Made by a program: the position numbers and the translations under genes. Shown in pieces: positions 39,901-48,579 of a stretch of 64,000 nt of DNA. This DNA is from Pseudomonas monsensis. GTDB lineage: Bacteria; Pseudomonadota; Gammaproteobacteria; Pseudomonadales; Pseudomonadaceae. Position 1 is the first letter of the stretch. Each line of letters opens with the position of its first letter. Location of the stretch: the NCBI RefSeq assembly GCF_014268495.2, contig NZ_CP077087.1:4979001-5043000 (forward strand), given 5' to 3'. A model generated the notes under the pieces. It ran no database searches and was not told the origin of the DNA. It worked only from the letters and a program-made list of their open reading frames with translations.

Positions 39901-40434
39901 TCATACCGCCTGTTTCAGACCGTGGGCCTGCCACCAGACATGAGCCTGCGCCGCCAGTTCTTCAACACTGTGAATCGAGGCATTCAGCGCCAGGGTCAAC
40001 GGCTCGCCTTTCGGCGATTCGAGCGTGGCGAACTGGCTTTCGATCAACGTGGCCGGCATGAAATGACCCGGGCGGTGGGACACACGCTCGGCGGCCACTT
40101 CAGGGGTCAGCTCAAGGAACACGAAGCCCAGGCCCGGCAAGGCACTGCGCAGCACTTCGCGATAACTGTGTTTAAGGGCCGAGCAGGTCAGCACCGGGCG
40201 CTCGCCCAGCGCATCGACACGACGCAACTCATCGCACAGGCTGTCGAGCCAGCCGGCACGGTCGTCGTCGTTCAGGGGGATCCCCGCGCTCATCTTTTCG
40301 ATGTTCGCGGCCGGATGGAAAGTATCGCCTTCAATGGCAGTGGCGCCGCTCAATTGGCACAGGGCCTCGCTGACGCACGTCTTGCCGCAACCGGCAACGC
40401 CCATGATGACCAGGGCGGTGATGGGATGACTCAT
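39901..40434 (-). CDS. gntK: Gluconokinase
   Basis: 177 residues. Phosphorylates gluconate to 6-phosphogluconate with ATP. Walker A VIMGVAGCGKTCVSEAL, then TAIEGDTFHPAANIEKMSAG, DDRAGWLDSLCDEL, CSALKHSYREVLRSALPG and VSHRPGHFMPATLIESQFAT, all typical of the GntK/IdnK family of short kinases. It feeds the Entner-Doudoroff route, whose pgl-eda genes lie at the right end of the window. Start 40434 (MSHPITALVIMG); a GntR operator is 19 bases upstream. Confidence 0.96.
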   Translation of the reverse strand: MSHPITALVIMGVAGCGKTCVSEALCQLSGATAIEGDTFHPAANIEKMSAGIPLNDDDRAGWLDSLCDELRRVDALGERPVLTCSALKHSYREVLRSALPGLGFVFLELTPEVAAERVSHRPGHFMPATLIESQFATLESPKGEPLTLALNASIHSVEELAAQAHVWWQAHGLKQAV

Positions 40435-40452
40435 ATAACACCTCAGCGCGCA

Positions 40453-40464
40453 GACAGCGCTACC
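40453..40464. promoter_or_regulatory. GntR operator in front of gntK
   Basis: GACAGCGCTACC followed by TTTG, identical over 14 bases to the site in front of gntR (40605). Palindromic core AGCGCT. Confidence 0.8.
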
Positions 40465-40604
40465 TTTGCTAGCTATGACTCTAGTGCACAGGCAGAAGTT
40501 GCCGACGCCTTCTTGTCGTTTTTTTGGGTTGCAGCAGGTTTTCGTCCAACGCCAAAAAGCGAGGATCAGGCAGGACCTCGCTCACGCATTTGCAGCTGCA
40601 TCAG

Positions 40605-40616
40605 GACAGCGCTACC
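40605..40616. promoter_or_regulatory. GntR operator in front of gntR (autoregulation)
   Basis: GACAGCGCTACC followed by TTAG, 34 bases before the gntR ATG. With the sites at 40453 and 39876 it makes a three-operator regulon. Confidence 0.8.
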
Positions 40617-40650
40617 TTAGTGCCTTGATTTTTGTTTGGCAAGCCGCCCG

Positions 40651-41682
40651 ATGACCACCCCTAAAAACGATAAAAACACTCGCACCACCGGCCGTCCCAC
40701 CCTTAACGAAGTTGCCCGCCTCGCCGGGGTGAGCCCGATTACCGCCTCCCGCGCCCTGCGCGGGGTCAGCACCGTGGCCACTGAACTGGTGGAAAAAGTC
40801 CAGAAAGCCGCCCTTGAACTCAACTACGTGGTCAACCCTGCCGCCCGTGCCCTGGCCTCGGCGCAGAGCCACTCGGTGGTGGTGTTGGTGCCATCGCTGT
40901 CCAACCTGTTGTTCATTGATACGCTGGAAGCCATTCATCGCGTGCTGACGCCCAAGGGCTTTGAAGTGCTGATCGGCAACTTCCACTATTCGCGCGATGA
41001 AGAAGAAAACCTGCTGCGCAACTACATGGCCTATCAGCCCCGTGGTTTGCTGCTGACCGGGTTTGATCGCACGGAAAGTTCGCGACGGATGATCGAGGCC
41101 AGCAACATTCCCTGCGTCTACATGATGGAACTGGACAGCGCCGCCGGCGTGAATTGCGTGGGTTTCTCGCAACTCAGTGCCGGCGAAACAGCGGCCGAAC
41201 ATTTGCTGTCTCGTGGGCGCAAGCGTCTGGCTTACATTGGCGCGCAACTCGACCAGCGCACGTTGTTGCGCGGCGAAGGTTTCCGCAAAGCGTTGCAGAA
41301 GGCCGGGCGGTATGACCCGGATCTGGAAGTGCTGACCCCGCGATCATCGTCGGTGGGCCTGGGCGGCGAGTTGTTCCTGCAACTGCTGGCGGCGCATCCA
41401 GATGTCGATGCGATCTTCTTCGGCAACGACGACCTCGCGCAGGGTGCCTTGCTGGAAGCGTTGCGCAACGGCATCAAGATCCCCGAGCAGGTGGCGATTC
41501 TTGGCTTCAACGACTTGCCGATGTCCCAGCACATGGTGCCGCGCCTGAGCAGTATCAACACCCCGCGCGAGGCGATTGGCCGGCGCGCGGCGGAGCAGAT
41601 GTTGACGTTGATGGCCGGCAACAACGTGGCGCGGCCGGTCGAAGACATGGGCTTCGAACTGAAAATCCGCGAAAGTACCTGA
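40651..41682 (+). CDS. gntR: Gluconate repressor, LacI family
   Basis: 343 residues. LacI HTH with hinge: PTLNEVARLAGVSPITASRA, then LELNYVVNPAARALASAQSH; periplasmic-binding-like effector domain ending FNDLPMSQHMVPRLSSINTP. In Pseudomonas, GntR represses gntR, gntK and gntT and is released by gluconate or 6-phosphogluconate. Divergent from gntK, with operators at both ends of the gap. ATG 40651 (MTTPKNDKNT) chosen; a TTG at 40636 gives five more residues. Neither has a strong ribosome site. Confidence 0.93.
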   Translation: MTTPKNDKNTRTTGRPTLNEVARLAGVSPITASRALRGVSTVATELVEKVQKAALELNYVVNPAARALASAQSHSVVVLVPSLSNLLFIDTLEAIHRVLTPKGFEVLIGNFHYSRDEEENLLRNYMAYQPRGLLLTGFDRTESSRRMIEASNIPCVYMMELDSAAGVNCVGFSQLSAGETAAEHLLSRGRKRLAYIGAQLDQRTLLRGEGFRKALQKAGRYDPDLEVLTPRSSSVGLGGELFLQLLAAHPDVDAIFFGNDDLAQGALLEALRNGIKIPEQVAILGFNDLPMSQHMVPRLSSINTPREAIGRRAAEQMLTLMAGNNVARPVEDMGFELKIREST

Positions 41683-41691
41683 CCCCGAAAT

Positions 41692-41784
41692 CCCTGTGGG
41701 AGCTGGCTTGCCAGCGATGGCGTCAAGTCAGTCGATAAATTGTTGACTGACCCACTGCTATCGCTGGCAAGCCAGCTCCCACAG
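41692..41784. repeat. REPIN (CTGGCTTGCCAGCGAT type)
   Basis: TCCCTGTGGGAGCTGGCTTG CCAGCGATGG ... TATCGCTGGCAAGCCAGCTC CCACAG, right after gntR. A further half unit CCCTGTGGGATTTG lies at 41823-41836. Confidence 0.93.
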
Positions 41785-41844
41785 TTTTTTGTGGCGTTCT
41801 CAAATCCGAGGTTTAACCGCAATCCCTGTGGGATTTGCGCGGGG

Positions 41845-42717
41845 TCAATCGCCCAGGAGTTCGACCAGCGCCAACGCGCCCTTCTGTAACGGCTGGCTCT
41901 TGAGCCACACCGCATGCACCGGCAGCACCAGACCGTTTTCGATGTTGCGGAAATTCAGCCGCTTCAAACGCCCGCTGTCCAGCCACGGCTGCACCACCGA
42001 CAACGGGAAATTGCCCCAGCCCAGTCCCGCCTCGACCATCTCCAGCGCCGCCTCCAGGGTGTCGGTGCGCCAGTGCGATTCGGCCACCAGCGGTCGGGTT
42101 TCGCTGATCGGCAAATCACGACTGGCGACGAAGATCTGCCGCACGTGCACCAGGTCTTCGAGAAACAGATCCTGCCCCTGCAACAACGGACTGTCCGCCG
42201 CCAGCGTGGCGATCATCCGTTCGCTGCCGACGAACTGAAAGCGCTCCAGCACGTTCATGCTCAACCCGGCAAACGCCAGGCACACGCTGACCCGGCCGCT
42301 GTGCAACATCGCCAGCACGTCATCCTGCGGCGCAGTCAGCACTTCGATGTCGAGCAGCGGATGGCGCTCGGCAATCACCTTGATCGCGGCCAGTAAACGC
42401 CGACGGTCGATATCGGCAACCACGCCAATCGACAACTTGCTCTCCAGCCCCAACGACAGTTCCACCGCGTGGACTTGCAACTGCTTGAGCTGCTCGGCGA
42501 TCAGCCGTGCGTGAGGCACCAGCGACAGGGCCATGGCCGTCGGTTTCGGCTCGCGATGGCTGCGGTCGAACAGCGAATAGCCGAGTTCCGCCTCAAGGTT
42601 GCCGATGCCCATGCTCACCGCCGAGGGGACTTTGCCCAAGGCCCGGGCGGCGGCGGAAAACGAACCGCGCTCAATCACCGCGAGGAACAGTTCGATGCTG
42701 TCACTGTTGAAATTCAC
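41845..42717 (-). CDS. LysR-family regulator of the second PACE transporter (inferred)
   Basis: 290 residues. HTH SIELFLAVIERGSFSAAARA, LGKVPSAVSMGIGNLEAELG; effector domain from SKLSIGVVADIDRRRLLAAI. GTG 42717 (MNFNSDSIEL) is taken as start; an in-frame GTG lies 9 bases upstream at 42726 and neither has a well-placed ribosome site. Divergent from the PACE gene at 42840, the same arrangement as at 29930-31304, which supports a regulator-exporter pair. Confidence 0.9.
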   Translation of the reverse strand: MNFNSDSIELFLAVIERGSFSAAARALGKVPSAVSMGIGNLEAELGYSLFDRSHREPKPTAMALSLVPHARLIAEQLKQLQVHAVELSLGLESKLSIGVVADIDRRRLLAAIKVIAERHPLLDIEVLTAPQDDVLAMLHSGRVSVCLAFAGLSMNVLERFQFVGSERMIATLAADSPLLQGQDLFLEDLVHVRQIFVASRDLPISETRPLVAESHWRTDTLEAALEMVEAGLGWGNFPLSVVQPWLDSGRLKRLNFRNIENGLVLPVHAVWLKSQPLQKGALALVELLGD

Positions 42718-42839
42718 TCCGCCCACCTATCAATGAAACTGAAAGCTTCTGACTTTTTCTGTCACGCCTATTGAAGCTATCTTTCGTCGCCTTCGCCAGC
42801 CCCGCTGGCCAACACGCTGCAAGAAAGAGGCAAAACCCC

Positions 42840-43280
42840 ATGCAAGGCGTCAAACGCAAACTGGTCTACGTGTCGCTCTATGAAGTGATCGGCATGACCT
42901 TCTCCGCCCTCGGTCTGGCGCTGCTCTCCGGCACCTCACCGGGCAGCACCGGCCCCCTCGCGGTGATCATCACCACCATCGCCGTGACCTGGAATTTCAT
43001 CTACACCTCGCTGTTCGAGCATTGGGAAAGCCATCAGCCATCGCGCACGCGCACGGTCAAACGGCGGATCGCCCACGCGGTCGGTTTTCAACTGACGCTG
43101 ATCGTGTTCCTGATTCCGCTGATCGCGTGGTGGATGAACATCAGTCTGGTGCAGGCATTCCTGCTGGATCTGGCGTTGATCATCTTCATCCCGTGCTACA
43201 CGTTCGCCTTCAACTGGCTGTTCGATCGCGTCTTCGGCTTGCCGGCGTCGGCGCTGCCCGATTCGCCCGCCGCGGCATAA
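42840..43280 (+). CDS. PACE-family efflux transporter (second copy)
   Basis: 146 residues, four membrane helices in two tandem pairs. Glu15 in VSLYEVIGMTFSALGLALLS is at the exact position of the essential Glu15 of AceI. The second repeat reads IAHAVGFQLTLIVFLIPLIA, with Gln in place of the Glu found in the other copy at 29930. Proton-coupled export of small biocides or diamines is known for the family; the substrate here is unknown. Start 42840 (MQGVKRKLVY) has AAGAGGCAAAACCCC upstream. Confidence 0.9.
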   Translation: MQGVKRKLVYVSLYEVIGMTFSALGLALLSGTSPGSTGPLAVIITTIAVTWNFIYTSLFEHWESHQPSRTRTVKRRIAHAVGFQLTLIVFLIPLIAWWMNISLVQAFLLDLALIIFIPCYTFAFNWLFDRVFGLPASALPDSPAAA

Positions 43281-43393
43281 ATCGTTAATTGGTAACCAGT
43301 TATTGCAAGAAATCGGCGGCTTTTCCGGGTAAACCGCCGATATTCACAATCCGTGAACTCCGATAGCAGGCTAAGCTTTTCCATCAATAAAAA

Positions 43394-44830
43394 ATGGATC
43401 AGCCGATGACTGCTCACGCCCTGGCCACCGCGCAACGCGATGGCATCGACCCGATACGCGCCGCCGAGATTTCCGCCCGCATCGACCGCCTCCCTGCCGT
43501 CGCCACGATCTGGCGACTGGTGGCGCTGTTGTCGATCGGCGGTTTCTTCGAACTCTACGATCTGTTCCAGACCGCCTACATCAGCCCCGGCTTGATCCGC
43601 GACGGCCTCTTCGCCACCGGCAATCAGGGCGTGTTCGGCTTCTCCGATCAGGCCGCGTTTGCCTCGGCGACGTTCCTTGGCCTGTTCCTCGGCGCCAGCC
43701 TGCTCAGCCCATTGGCCGATCGTTTCGGCCGGCGGGCGATCTTCACCTTTGCGCTGGTCTGGTACACGGTGGCCACGGTACTGATGGGCATTCAAAGCTC
43801 GGCGCTGGGCATTATCTGCATGCGTTTTCTGGTGGGTATTGGCCTGGGTATCGAGTTGGTGACCATCGACGCCTACCTCTCGGAACTGGTGCCCAAGCGC
43901 ATGCGCAGTTCGGCGTTCGCCTTCGCCTTTTTCGTGCAGTTTCTCTCGGTGCCAGCGGTGGCGCTGATGTCGTGGTGGCTGGTGCCGCAGGCGCCGTTCG
44001 GGATCAGCGGCTGGCGCTGGGTGGTGCTGGCCAGCGCGGTGTTCGCGCTGTTTATCTGGTGGTTGCGCAAGCGCTTGCCGGAGTCGCCGCGCTGGCTCGC
44101 GCAACATGGCCGCTTCGACGAAGCCCACCGTATCCTCGATGACATCGAGGCGCGCTGCGAAAAGGATCATCGCCAGCCACTGGATCAGCCCGAAACTGTG
44201 CCGGTCGATGTCGAAGGCAAGGGGCGTTTCGCTGATATCTGGCAACCGCCGTATCGTCGGCGCGCGTTGATGCTGATCGTTTTCCACATCTTTCAGGCCA
44301 TCGGCTTCTTCGGTTTCGGCAACTGGTTGCCGGCGCTGCTTTCCGGTCAGGGCGTCAGCGTCACCCATAGCCTGATGTATGCGTTCATCATCACCCTCGC
44401 CTACCCGCTCGGGCCGTTGCTGTTCGTGAAGTTTGCCAACCGGTTCGAAAACAAGTGGCAGATCGTCGGTTCGGCCCTGGGTTCGATGACCTTCGGCACC
44501 CTGTTCGCCTGGCAGACCAGTGCGTTCGGCCTGATTGTCTGCGGGGTGATGATCACGTTCTGCAACGCCTGGCTGAGCTTCAGTTATCACTCTTACCAAA
44601 GTGAATTGTTCCCCACCAACATCCGCGCCCGGGCGGTGGGGTTCTGCTATTCGTTCAGTCGATTGTCGACCGTGTTCAGCAGCCTGTTGATCGGGGTGTT
44701 TCTCGATCACTTCGGGACACCCGGGGTGCTGGCGTTCATCGTCAGCAGCATGCTCATCGTGATGCTGACCATTGGCTATTTCGGCCCGCGCACCCGCAAT
44801 CTGGCGCTGGAGAACATTGCCCATCGCTGA
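43394..44830 (+). CDS. MFS transporter
   Basis: 478 residues, 12 membrane helices in two halves. MFS signature LLSPLADRFGRRAIFTFALV after helix 2 and ITIDAYLSELVPKRMRSSAF-like segment (VTIDAYLSELVPKRMRSSAF) between helices 4 and 5; RWLAQHGRFDEAHRILDDIE marks the central loop, as in sugar/organic-acid porters. Substrate unknown. Start 43394 or 43406 (MTAHALATAQ); the ribosome site is weak for both. No catabolic genes are adjacent to hint at a substrate. Confidence 0.88.
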   Translation: MDQPMTAHALATAQRDGIDPIRAAEISARIDRLPAVATIWRLVALLSIGGFFELYDLFQTAYISPGLIRDGLFATGNQGVFGFSDQAAFASATFLGLFLGASLLSPLADRFGRRAIFTFALVWYTVATVLMGIQSSALGIICMRFLVGIGLGIELVTIDAYLSELVPKRMRSSAFAFAFFVQFLSVPAVALMSWWLVPQAPFGISGWRWVVLASAVFALFIWWLRKRLPESPRWLAQHGRFDEAHRILDDIEARCEKDHRQPLDQPETVPVDVEGKGRFADIWQPPYRRRALMLIVFHIFQAIGFFGFGNWLPALLSGQGVSVTHSLMYAFIITLAYPLGPLLFVKFANRFENKWQIVGSALGSMTFGTLFAWQTSAFGLIVCGVMITFCNAWLSFSYHSYQSELFPTNIRARAVGFCYSFSRLSTVFSSLLIGVFLDHFGTPGVLAFIVSSMLIVMLTIGYFGPRTRNLALENIAHR

Positions 44831-44984
44831 CAGCCGAGCGGTCATCCTCTGCCGCGAGACGGCAACGGCTGACCGCCTCTTCGCTTGGCTGACACGCCAA
44901 CCCCCTGAAACACAACAACTTATACAACGGGCACGGTAATTGCTCCTGTACGGCGGTCAGCCATTACCTACAGGTCAATTCATC

Positions 44985-45536
44985 ATGTTGGTCAGTGCAA
45001 AACACATGGAAACGCTCCCGCTGCCCAAGCGGCTGGCTGAAGACGCCACCGCCACCGCGGCGGCAGGTCTGCAAGGCGGCCTCCACGGCGCGATGCTGCA
45101 AGCCCTGCAGAACCAGGTGCAGACGCAAAGCACGGAAGCCACGGCCAAGGTGCAGGACTCGGCCACCCAGAATGCGACCCAACAGGTCAGTGCAGCCTCG
45201 CGCATCAGCGACAATGTCGATGAAGCGTTCGCCAAGACCCGCGTCAATCTGCAATCGACCGATGCCACCGGCGGCACCGGCAAAAGCGCCACCGACGAGT
45301 TCAAGGACTACATGAGCAAGACGCCGGAACAACGGCTGCGCGACAGTATCCTCAAGGACATGGGCCTGACCGAAGAAGACATCGCCAACCTGCCGCCGGA
45401 GAAACAACTGGCGGTGGCCAAAGAGATCGCCCAGCGCCTGCAGGACAAGATGCAACTGGCGCAATCGGAGAAAGAGAACGTCAACGACGTCAAGGACAGT
45501 GACAAACTGGCGGACAAGTTTCTCGCTGCGCTTTGA
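44985..45536 (+). CDS. Hypothetical protein, coiled-coil and helical
   Basis: 183 residues, not recognised. The N-terminal half is rich in Ala, Gln and Thr (LQALQNQVQTQSTEATAKVQ), unlike a membrane or enzyme domain; the C-terminal part has the ordered block KTPEQRLRDSILKDMGLTEE DIANLPPEKQL followed by an acidic/basic helix. No signal peptide. Composition fits a secreted, surface or regulatory helical protein but nothing is proven. ATG 44985 has ACAGGTCAATTCATC upstream; 44940 would add 15 residues. Confidence 0.72.
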   Translation: MLVSAKHMETLPLPKRLAEDATATAAAGLQGGLHGAMLQALQNQVQTQSTEATAKVQDSATQNATQQVSAASRISDNVDEAFAKTRVNLQSTDATGGTGKSATDEFKDYMSKTPEQRLRDSILKDMGLTEEDIANLPPEKQLAVAKEIAQRLQDKMQLAQSEKENVNDVKDSDKLADKFLAAL

Positions 45537-45559
45537 TCTGAAAGTTGCATGAAACCCAA

Positions 45560-45650
45560 TGCAGGAGTGAGCCTGCTCGCGATAACGGTACATCAGTTAC
45601 TTACCCGGTGACTGACACACCGCAATCGCGAGCAGGCTCACTTCTACAGT
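45560..45650. repeat. REPIN (GCGAGCAGGCTCAC type)
   Basis: GCAGGAGTGAGCCTGCTCGC GATAACGG ... CAATCGCGAGCAGGCTCACT TCTACAG, between convergent genes. Confidence 0.9.
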
Positions 45651-45663
45651 TGTTTATGGGTGG

Positions 45664-46983
45664 CTAGTTCAGTTGCAGCGTCGCATTGAACTGCCCGATG
45701 GCATCCACCACATGCCGTGAGCCCTGCTGAATTTCCAGGATCACCTCCCCCGCTTCATTCGCCAGTTCTACCCCGAGCCCGGTGCGGCTCAGGCTCGACT
45801 GCATGCTCGACACCGCACTCAGCGACAGATCGTGGTTCTTGCGCACCACGTCGACAATTTCCAGCGTCGCCTGACTGGTGCGCGCCGCCAGACTTCGCAC
45901 CTCATCCGCCACCACCGCAAAACCACGCCCGTGTTCACCGGCCCGCGCCGCCTCGATGGCGGCGTTCAGTGCCAGCAGGTTGGTCTGGTCGGCAATCCCG
46001 CGAATGGTCTGCACGATGGTGCCGATGATGTCCGACTGCTTGTTGACCGCGTCGATGCTTCGCGCCGCTTCGTTGAGGTCGCGGGAAATGTCCTGAATGA
46101 TCTGCACCGTTTGCTGCACGACCTGTGAGCCTTTTTGCGCGCAGGCGTCGTTTTGTACCGAGGTGCTGTGAGCCGATTCCGCCGCGTTCTGCAAAGTGGT
46201 CATTTGCTGGGTGATGTCGCTGGCGAACTTCACCACTTTGTACAAACGGCCCTTGGTATCGAACAACGGGTTGTACGAGGCTTCGAGATAAACCATTTGC
46301 CCGGACTTGTTCTTGCGCTCGAAACGGTGCGAGTGGTATTCGCCGCGATTGAGTGATGCCCAGAACGCCTTGTACTGCGCCGACTCGGATTCGGAACGGT
46401 GACAAAACAGGCTGTGGTGGTGACCGACGATTTCATTGAGCGAGTACTGCATCGTTCTGAGAAAGTTGTCGTTGGCGGTAATCACGTTGCCTTCCGGAGT
46501 GAACTCGATCACCGCCATCGAACGGCTGATCGCCGCCAGCATGCTTTCTTCTTCGTGTTCTTTATTGACCCGTGCGGTGATGTCCGCCGCCACTTTGATC
46601 ACACTTTTGACTTGTTTGTCCGCGCCGTACACCGGCATGTAACTGGCTTCGAGCCAGATCTCCTTGCCGCTTTTGTTCAAGCGCAGAAACGTGCCGCTGA
46701 TCGGCTCGCCCCGGGCCAGGTCACGCCACAACCTGGCGTAGTCCTCGCTGCGGTAATACACCTCTTCGCAAAATACCCGGTGATGTTTGCCGCGCACTTC
46801 CTCGGCGCTGTAACCCATGGTCTTGCAGAAGTTTTCGTTGGCATCCAGAACAATGCCTTCAGGCGTGAATTCGATCATTGCCATCGAGCGGTTGATCGCT
46901 TCGAGTTTGGCATTGGCTTCGGTCAAGGCGCAGCTGAAACGCTCGATTTCCTGCAGGTCAGCCTTGTGATGTAGGTTGAACAT
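45664..46983 (-). CDS. Soluble PAS-PAS methyl-accepting chemotaxis protein (paralogue)
   Basis: 439 residues, same length and layout as the gene at 16103-17422: PAS1 (AINRSMAMIEFTPEGIVLDA), PAS2 (AISRSMAVIEFTPEGNVITA), both ending in WLEASYMP/YLEASYNP strands, then the MCP hairpin IADQTNLLALNAAIEAARAG and GFAVVADEVRSLAARTSQAT. No membrane helix. Probably a redox- or ligand-sensing cytoplasmic receptor. Start 46983 (MFNLHHKADL) with GGAAGGTGATACAACC upstream. Confidence 0.92.
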   Translation of the reverse strand: MFNLHHKADLQEIERFSCALTEANAKLEAINRSMAMIEFTPEGIVLDANENFCKTMGYSAEEVRGKHHRVFCEEVYYRSEDYARLWRDLARGEPISGTFLRLNKSGKEIWLEASYMPVYGADKQVKSVIKVAADITARVNKEHEEESMLAAISRSMAVIEFTPEGNVITANDNFLRTMQYSLNEIVGHHHSLFCHRSESESAQYKAFWASLNRGEYHSHRFERKNKSGQMVYLEASYNPLFDTKGRLYKVVKFASDITQQMTTLQNAAESAHSTSVQNDACAQKGSQVVQQTVQIIQDISRDLNEAARSIDAVNKQSDIIGTIVQTIRGIADQTNLLALNAAIEAARAGEHGRGFAVVADEVRSLAARTSQATLEIVDVVRKNHDLSLSAVSSMQSSLSRTGLGVELANEAGEVILEIQQGSRHVVDAIGQFNATLQLN

Positions 46984-47445
46984 GGTTGTATCACCTTCCG
47001 CGCGGTCTTTTGATTTGATGAAAGTTCAGGTCTTTCAAGATCCACCACTACGTTCCATAGAACAGGCACACGCACTCCTCCACGGGAGGAAGTTGTCAGG
47101 TGATAAATGATGTTAATCGGAGAGTCCATGCAGCGACGCTCTAATCAAGACATCCTTCTCTTGATAGCCCGCACGCGGGCCAGCCCTAACGCGTTGAAGA
47201 ACTTCCATGTAAAACGATGCTCCTTGTCGGTTCAGTGTCGGTGCCTTTAATTGCGCACTCTGGCAGCATGAAGTCACGGACCAACTGTGTACGACCCTCG
47301 TGGATTGACATGACGGTCGACATAGTCAGTTAAAGGTCAGCATAGACAGCGCGAAGCCGTGCGCAAGGCCACTAGTCGGCCAGTATCTGGCACTTTTTGC
47401 ACAAGAATCGGTTCAGCGCGGTGGCAGGTGTTGGCGGGTCTGACG
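46984..47445. other. Intergenic region upstream of the PAS chemoreceptor
   Basis: About 460 bases with no convincing gene on either strand. The part next to 46983 holds the leftward promoter of the chemoreceptor. A TTGACA at 47305-47310 lacks a good -10, and TGGCACTTTTTGC near 47387 has the wrong spacing for sigma-54. I see no RNA family that I can name. Confidence 0.4.
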
Positions 47446-47527
47446 CTTTCGCTGGCAAGCCAGCTCCCACAGGGGCTGCGCTGGATCAAATCAGCGCAGG
47501 TCTTGTGGGATCTGGCTTGCCAGTGCT
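47446..47527. repeat. REPIN (CTGGCAAGCCAG type)
   Basis: TTTCGCTGGCAAGCCAGCTC CCACAGG ... CTTGTGGGATCTGGCTTGCC AGTGCTGA, with slightly diverged right arm. Confidence 0.88.
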
Positions 47528-47565
47528 GAGGCCATTACAAGCACTACAGAAACAACAGAAATGAC

Positions 47566-48579
47566 CTACAGACTTCCAGTCACTTTGGTAGCTACATCCG
47601 CAGGCAGCCAAGACTTCCACACCTGCGGCTGATCACGCAGGAACGCCTCGGCCACCACTCTCGGCTGTTGGCGCTTTTCGCTCATGGCCGCCAGGGTCTG
47701 GTTCAGCAGATCAATCGGCAAGTCGACTTTCTCGAAGAACGTCACCAGTTCCGGATACTGCGCCTTGAACGCTGCCGACACGCCAATTGCAAGACTGGCC
47801 GGCATCGAACGGCTGCCCCTGGGATTCGGGTTATTGGCATCGGCCAGGGTTTTCCAGGCCTCGGCATCGAATGGCGGCTCTTCCAGTTTTACCAGTTTGA
47901 AGCGCCCCAGCAGCGGGGTCGGCGACCAGTAGTAGAACAGCACCGGTTTGCCGCGTTTGATCGACGACGCGACCTCAGCATCCAGCGCCGCGCCGGAGCC
48001 GGTGCGGAAGTTGACGAAGCTGTCACTCAGGGCGTAGGCCTTGAGTTTCTGGCTGTTGACGATCTCCGAGGTCCAGCCGGTCGGGCTGTTGAGGAAGCGC
48101 CCGCGGGACGGATCTTCGGGGTCGCGGAACACCTCCTTGTAACGCGGCAGATCGGCCACCGATTTCAGCTCCGGCGCCAACGGTTTGATCCCGCGCTCGG
48201 GATCACCCTTGATCACGTATTCCGGCACCCACCAGCCTTCGGTCGCGCCTTTGACCGTATCGCCCAGACCAAACACCTTGCCCTCGGCGGCGGCCTTGAC
48301 CCACGCTGGACTGCGCCCGGCCCACTCCTCGCCGATCACCTGAATATCGTTTTTCGCCAGCGCCGCCTCCAGGCTGACGGTGCTTCCGGGCAGCGTGTCG
48401 GTCGGATAGCCATAGCCCTTTTCGACGATCAGGCGCAGCACTTCGGTGATGAAACTGCCACTTTCCCAGGTGATGTCGCCGAAGTGGATCGGCGCGGTTT
48501 TCTCGCTAGCCGAAACAGCGCCAATGCTCAGGCTCAGCGCCAGCAGCGAACGGCCGAGCAGGGTTTTGATTGATCTCAT
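47566..48579 (-). CDS. Betaine/choline-type ABC substrate-binding protein
   Basis: 337 residues, OpuAC/ProX-type periplasmic binding fold. Signal peptide at the start (SIKTLLGRSLLALSLSIGAV SA). Mature part IHFGDITWESGSFITEVLRL, GYGYPTDTLPGSTVSLEAAL, then VLFYYWSPTPLLGRFKLVKL EEP, which resemble glycine betaine/proline betaine receptors. No permease or ATPase gene is adjacent. Its ATG overlaps the stop of the upstream sigma factor gene (ATGA), so expression is coupled to that gene. Ligand unproven. Ribosome site AAGAGGTCCGC. Confidence 0.85.
   Translation of the reverse strand: MRSIKTLLGRSLLALSLSIGAVSASEKTAPIHFGDITWESGSFITEVLRLIVEKGYGYPTDTLPGSTVSLEAALAKNDIQVIGEEWAGRSPAWVKAAAEGKVFGLGDTVKGATEGWWVPEYVIKGDPERGIKPLAPELKSVADLPRYKEVFRDPEDPSRGRFLNSPTGWTSEIVNSQKLKAYALSDSFVNFRTGSGAALDAEVASSIKRGKPVLFYYWSPTPLLGRFKLVKLEEPPFDAEAWKTLADANNPNPRGSRSMPASLAIGVSAAFKAQYPELVTFFEKVDLPIDLLNQTLAAMSEKRQQPRVVAEAFLRDQPQVWKSWLPADVATKVTGSL

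Noticed and set aside
43196..44845. 549-codon reverse frame opposite the MFS gene
   Set aside because: Antisense to a typical 12-helix transporter; hydrophilic low-complexity translation.
47385..47402. Sigma-54-like TGGCAC...TGCAC
   Set aside because: Distance between GG and GC elements is 10 instead of 12 bases.
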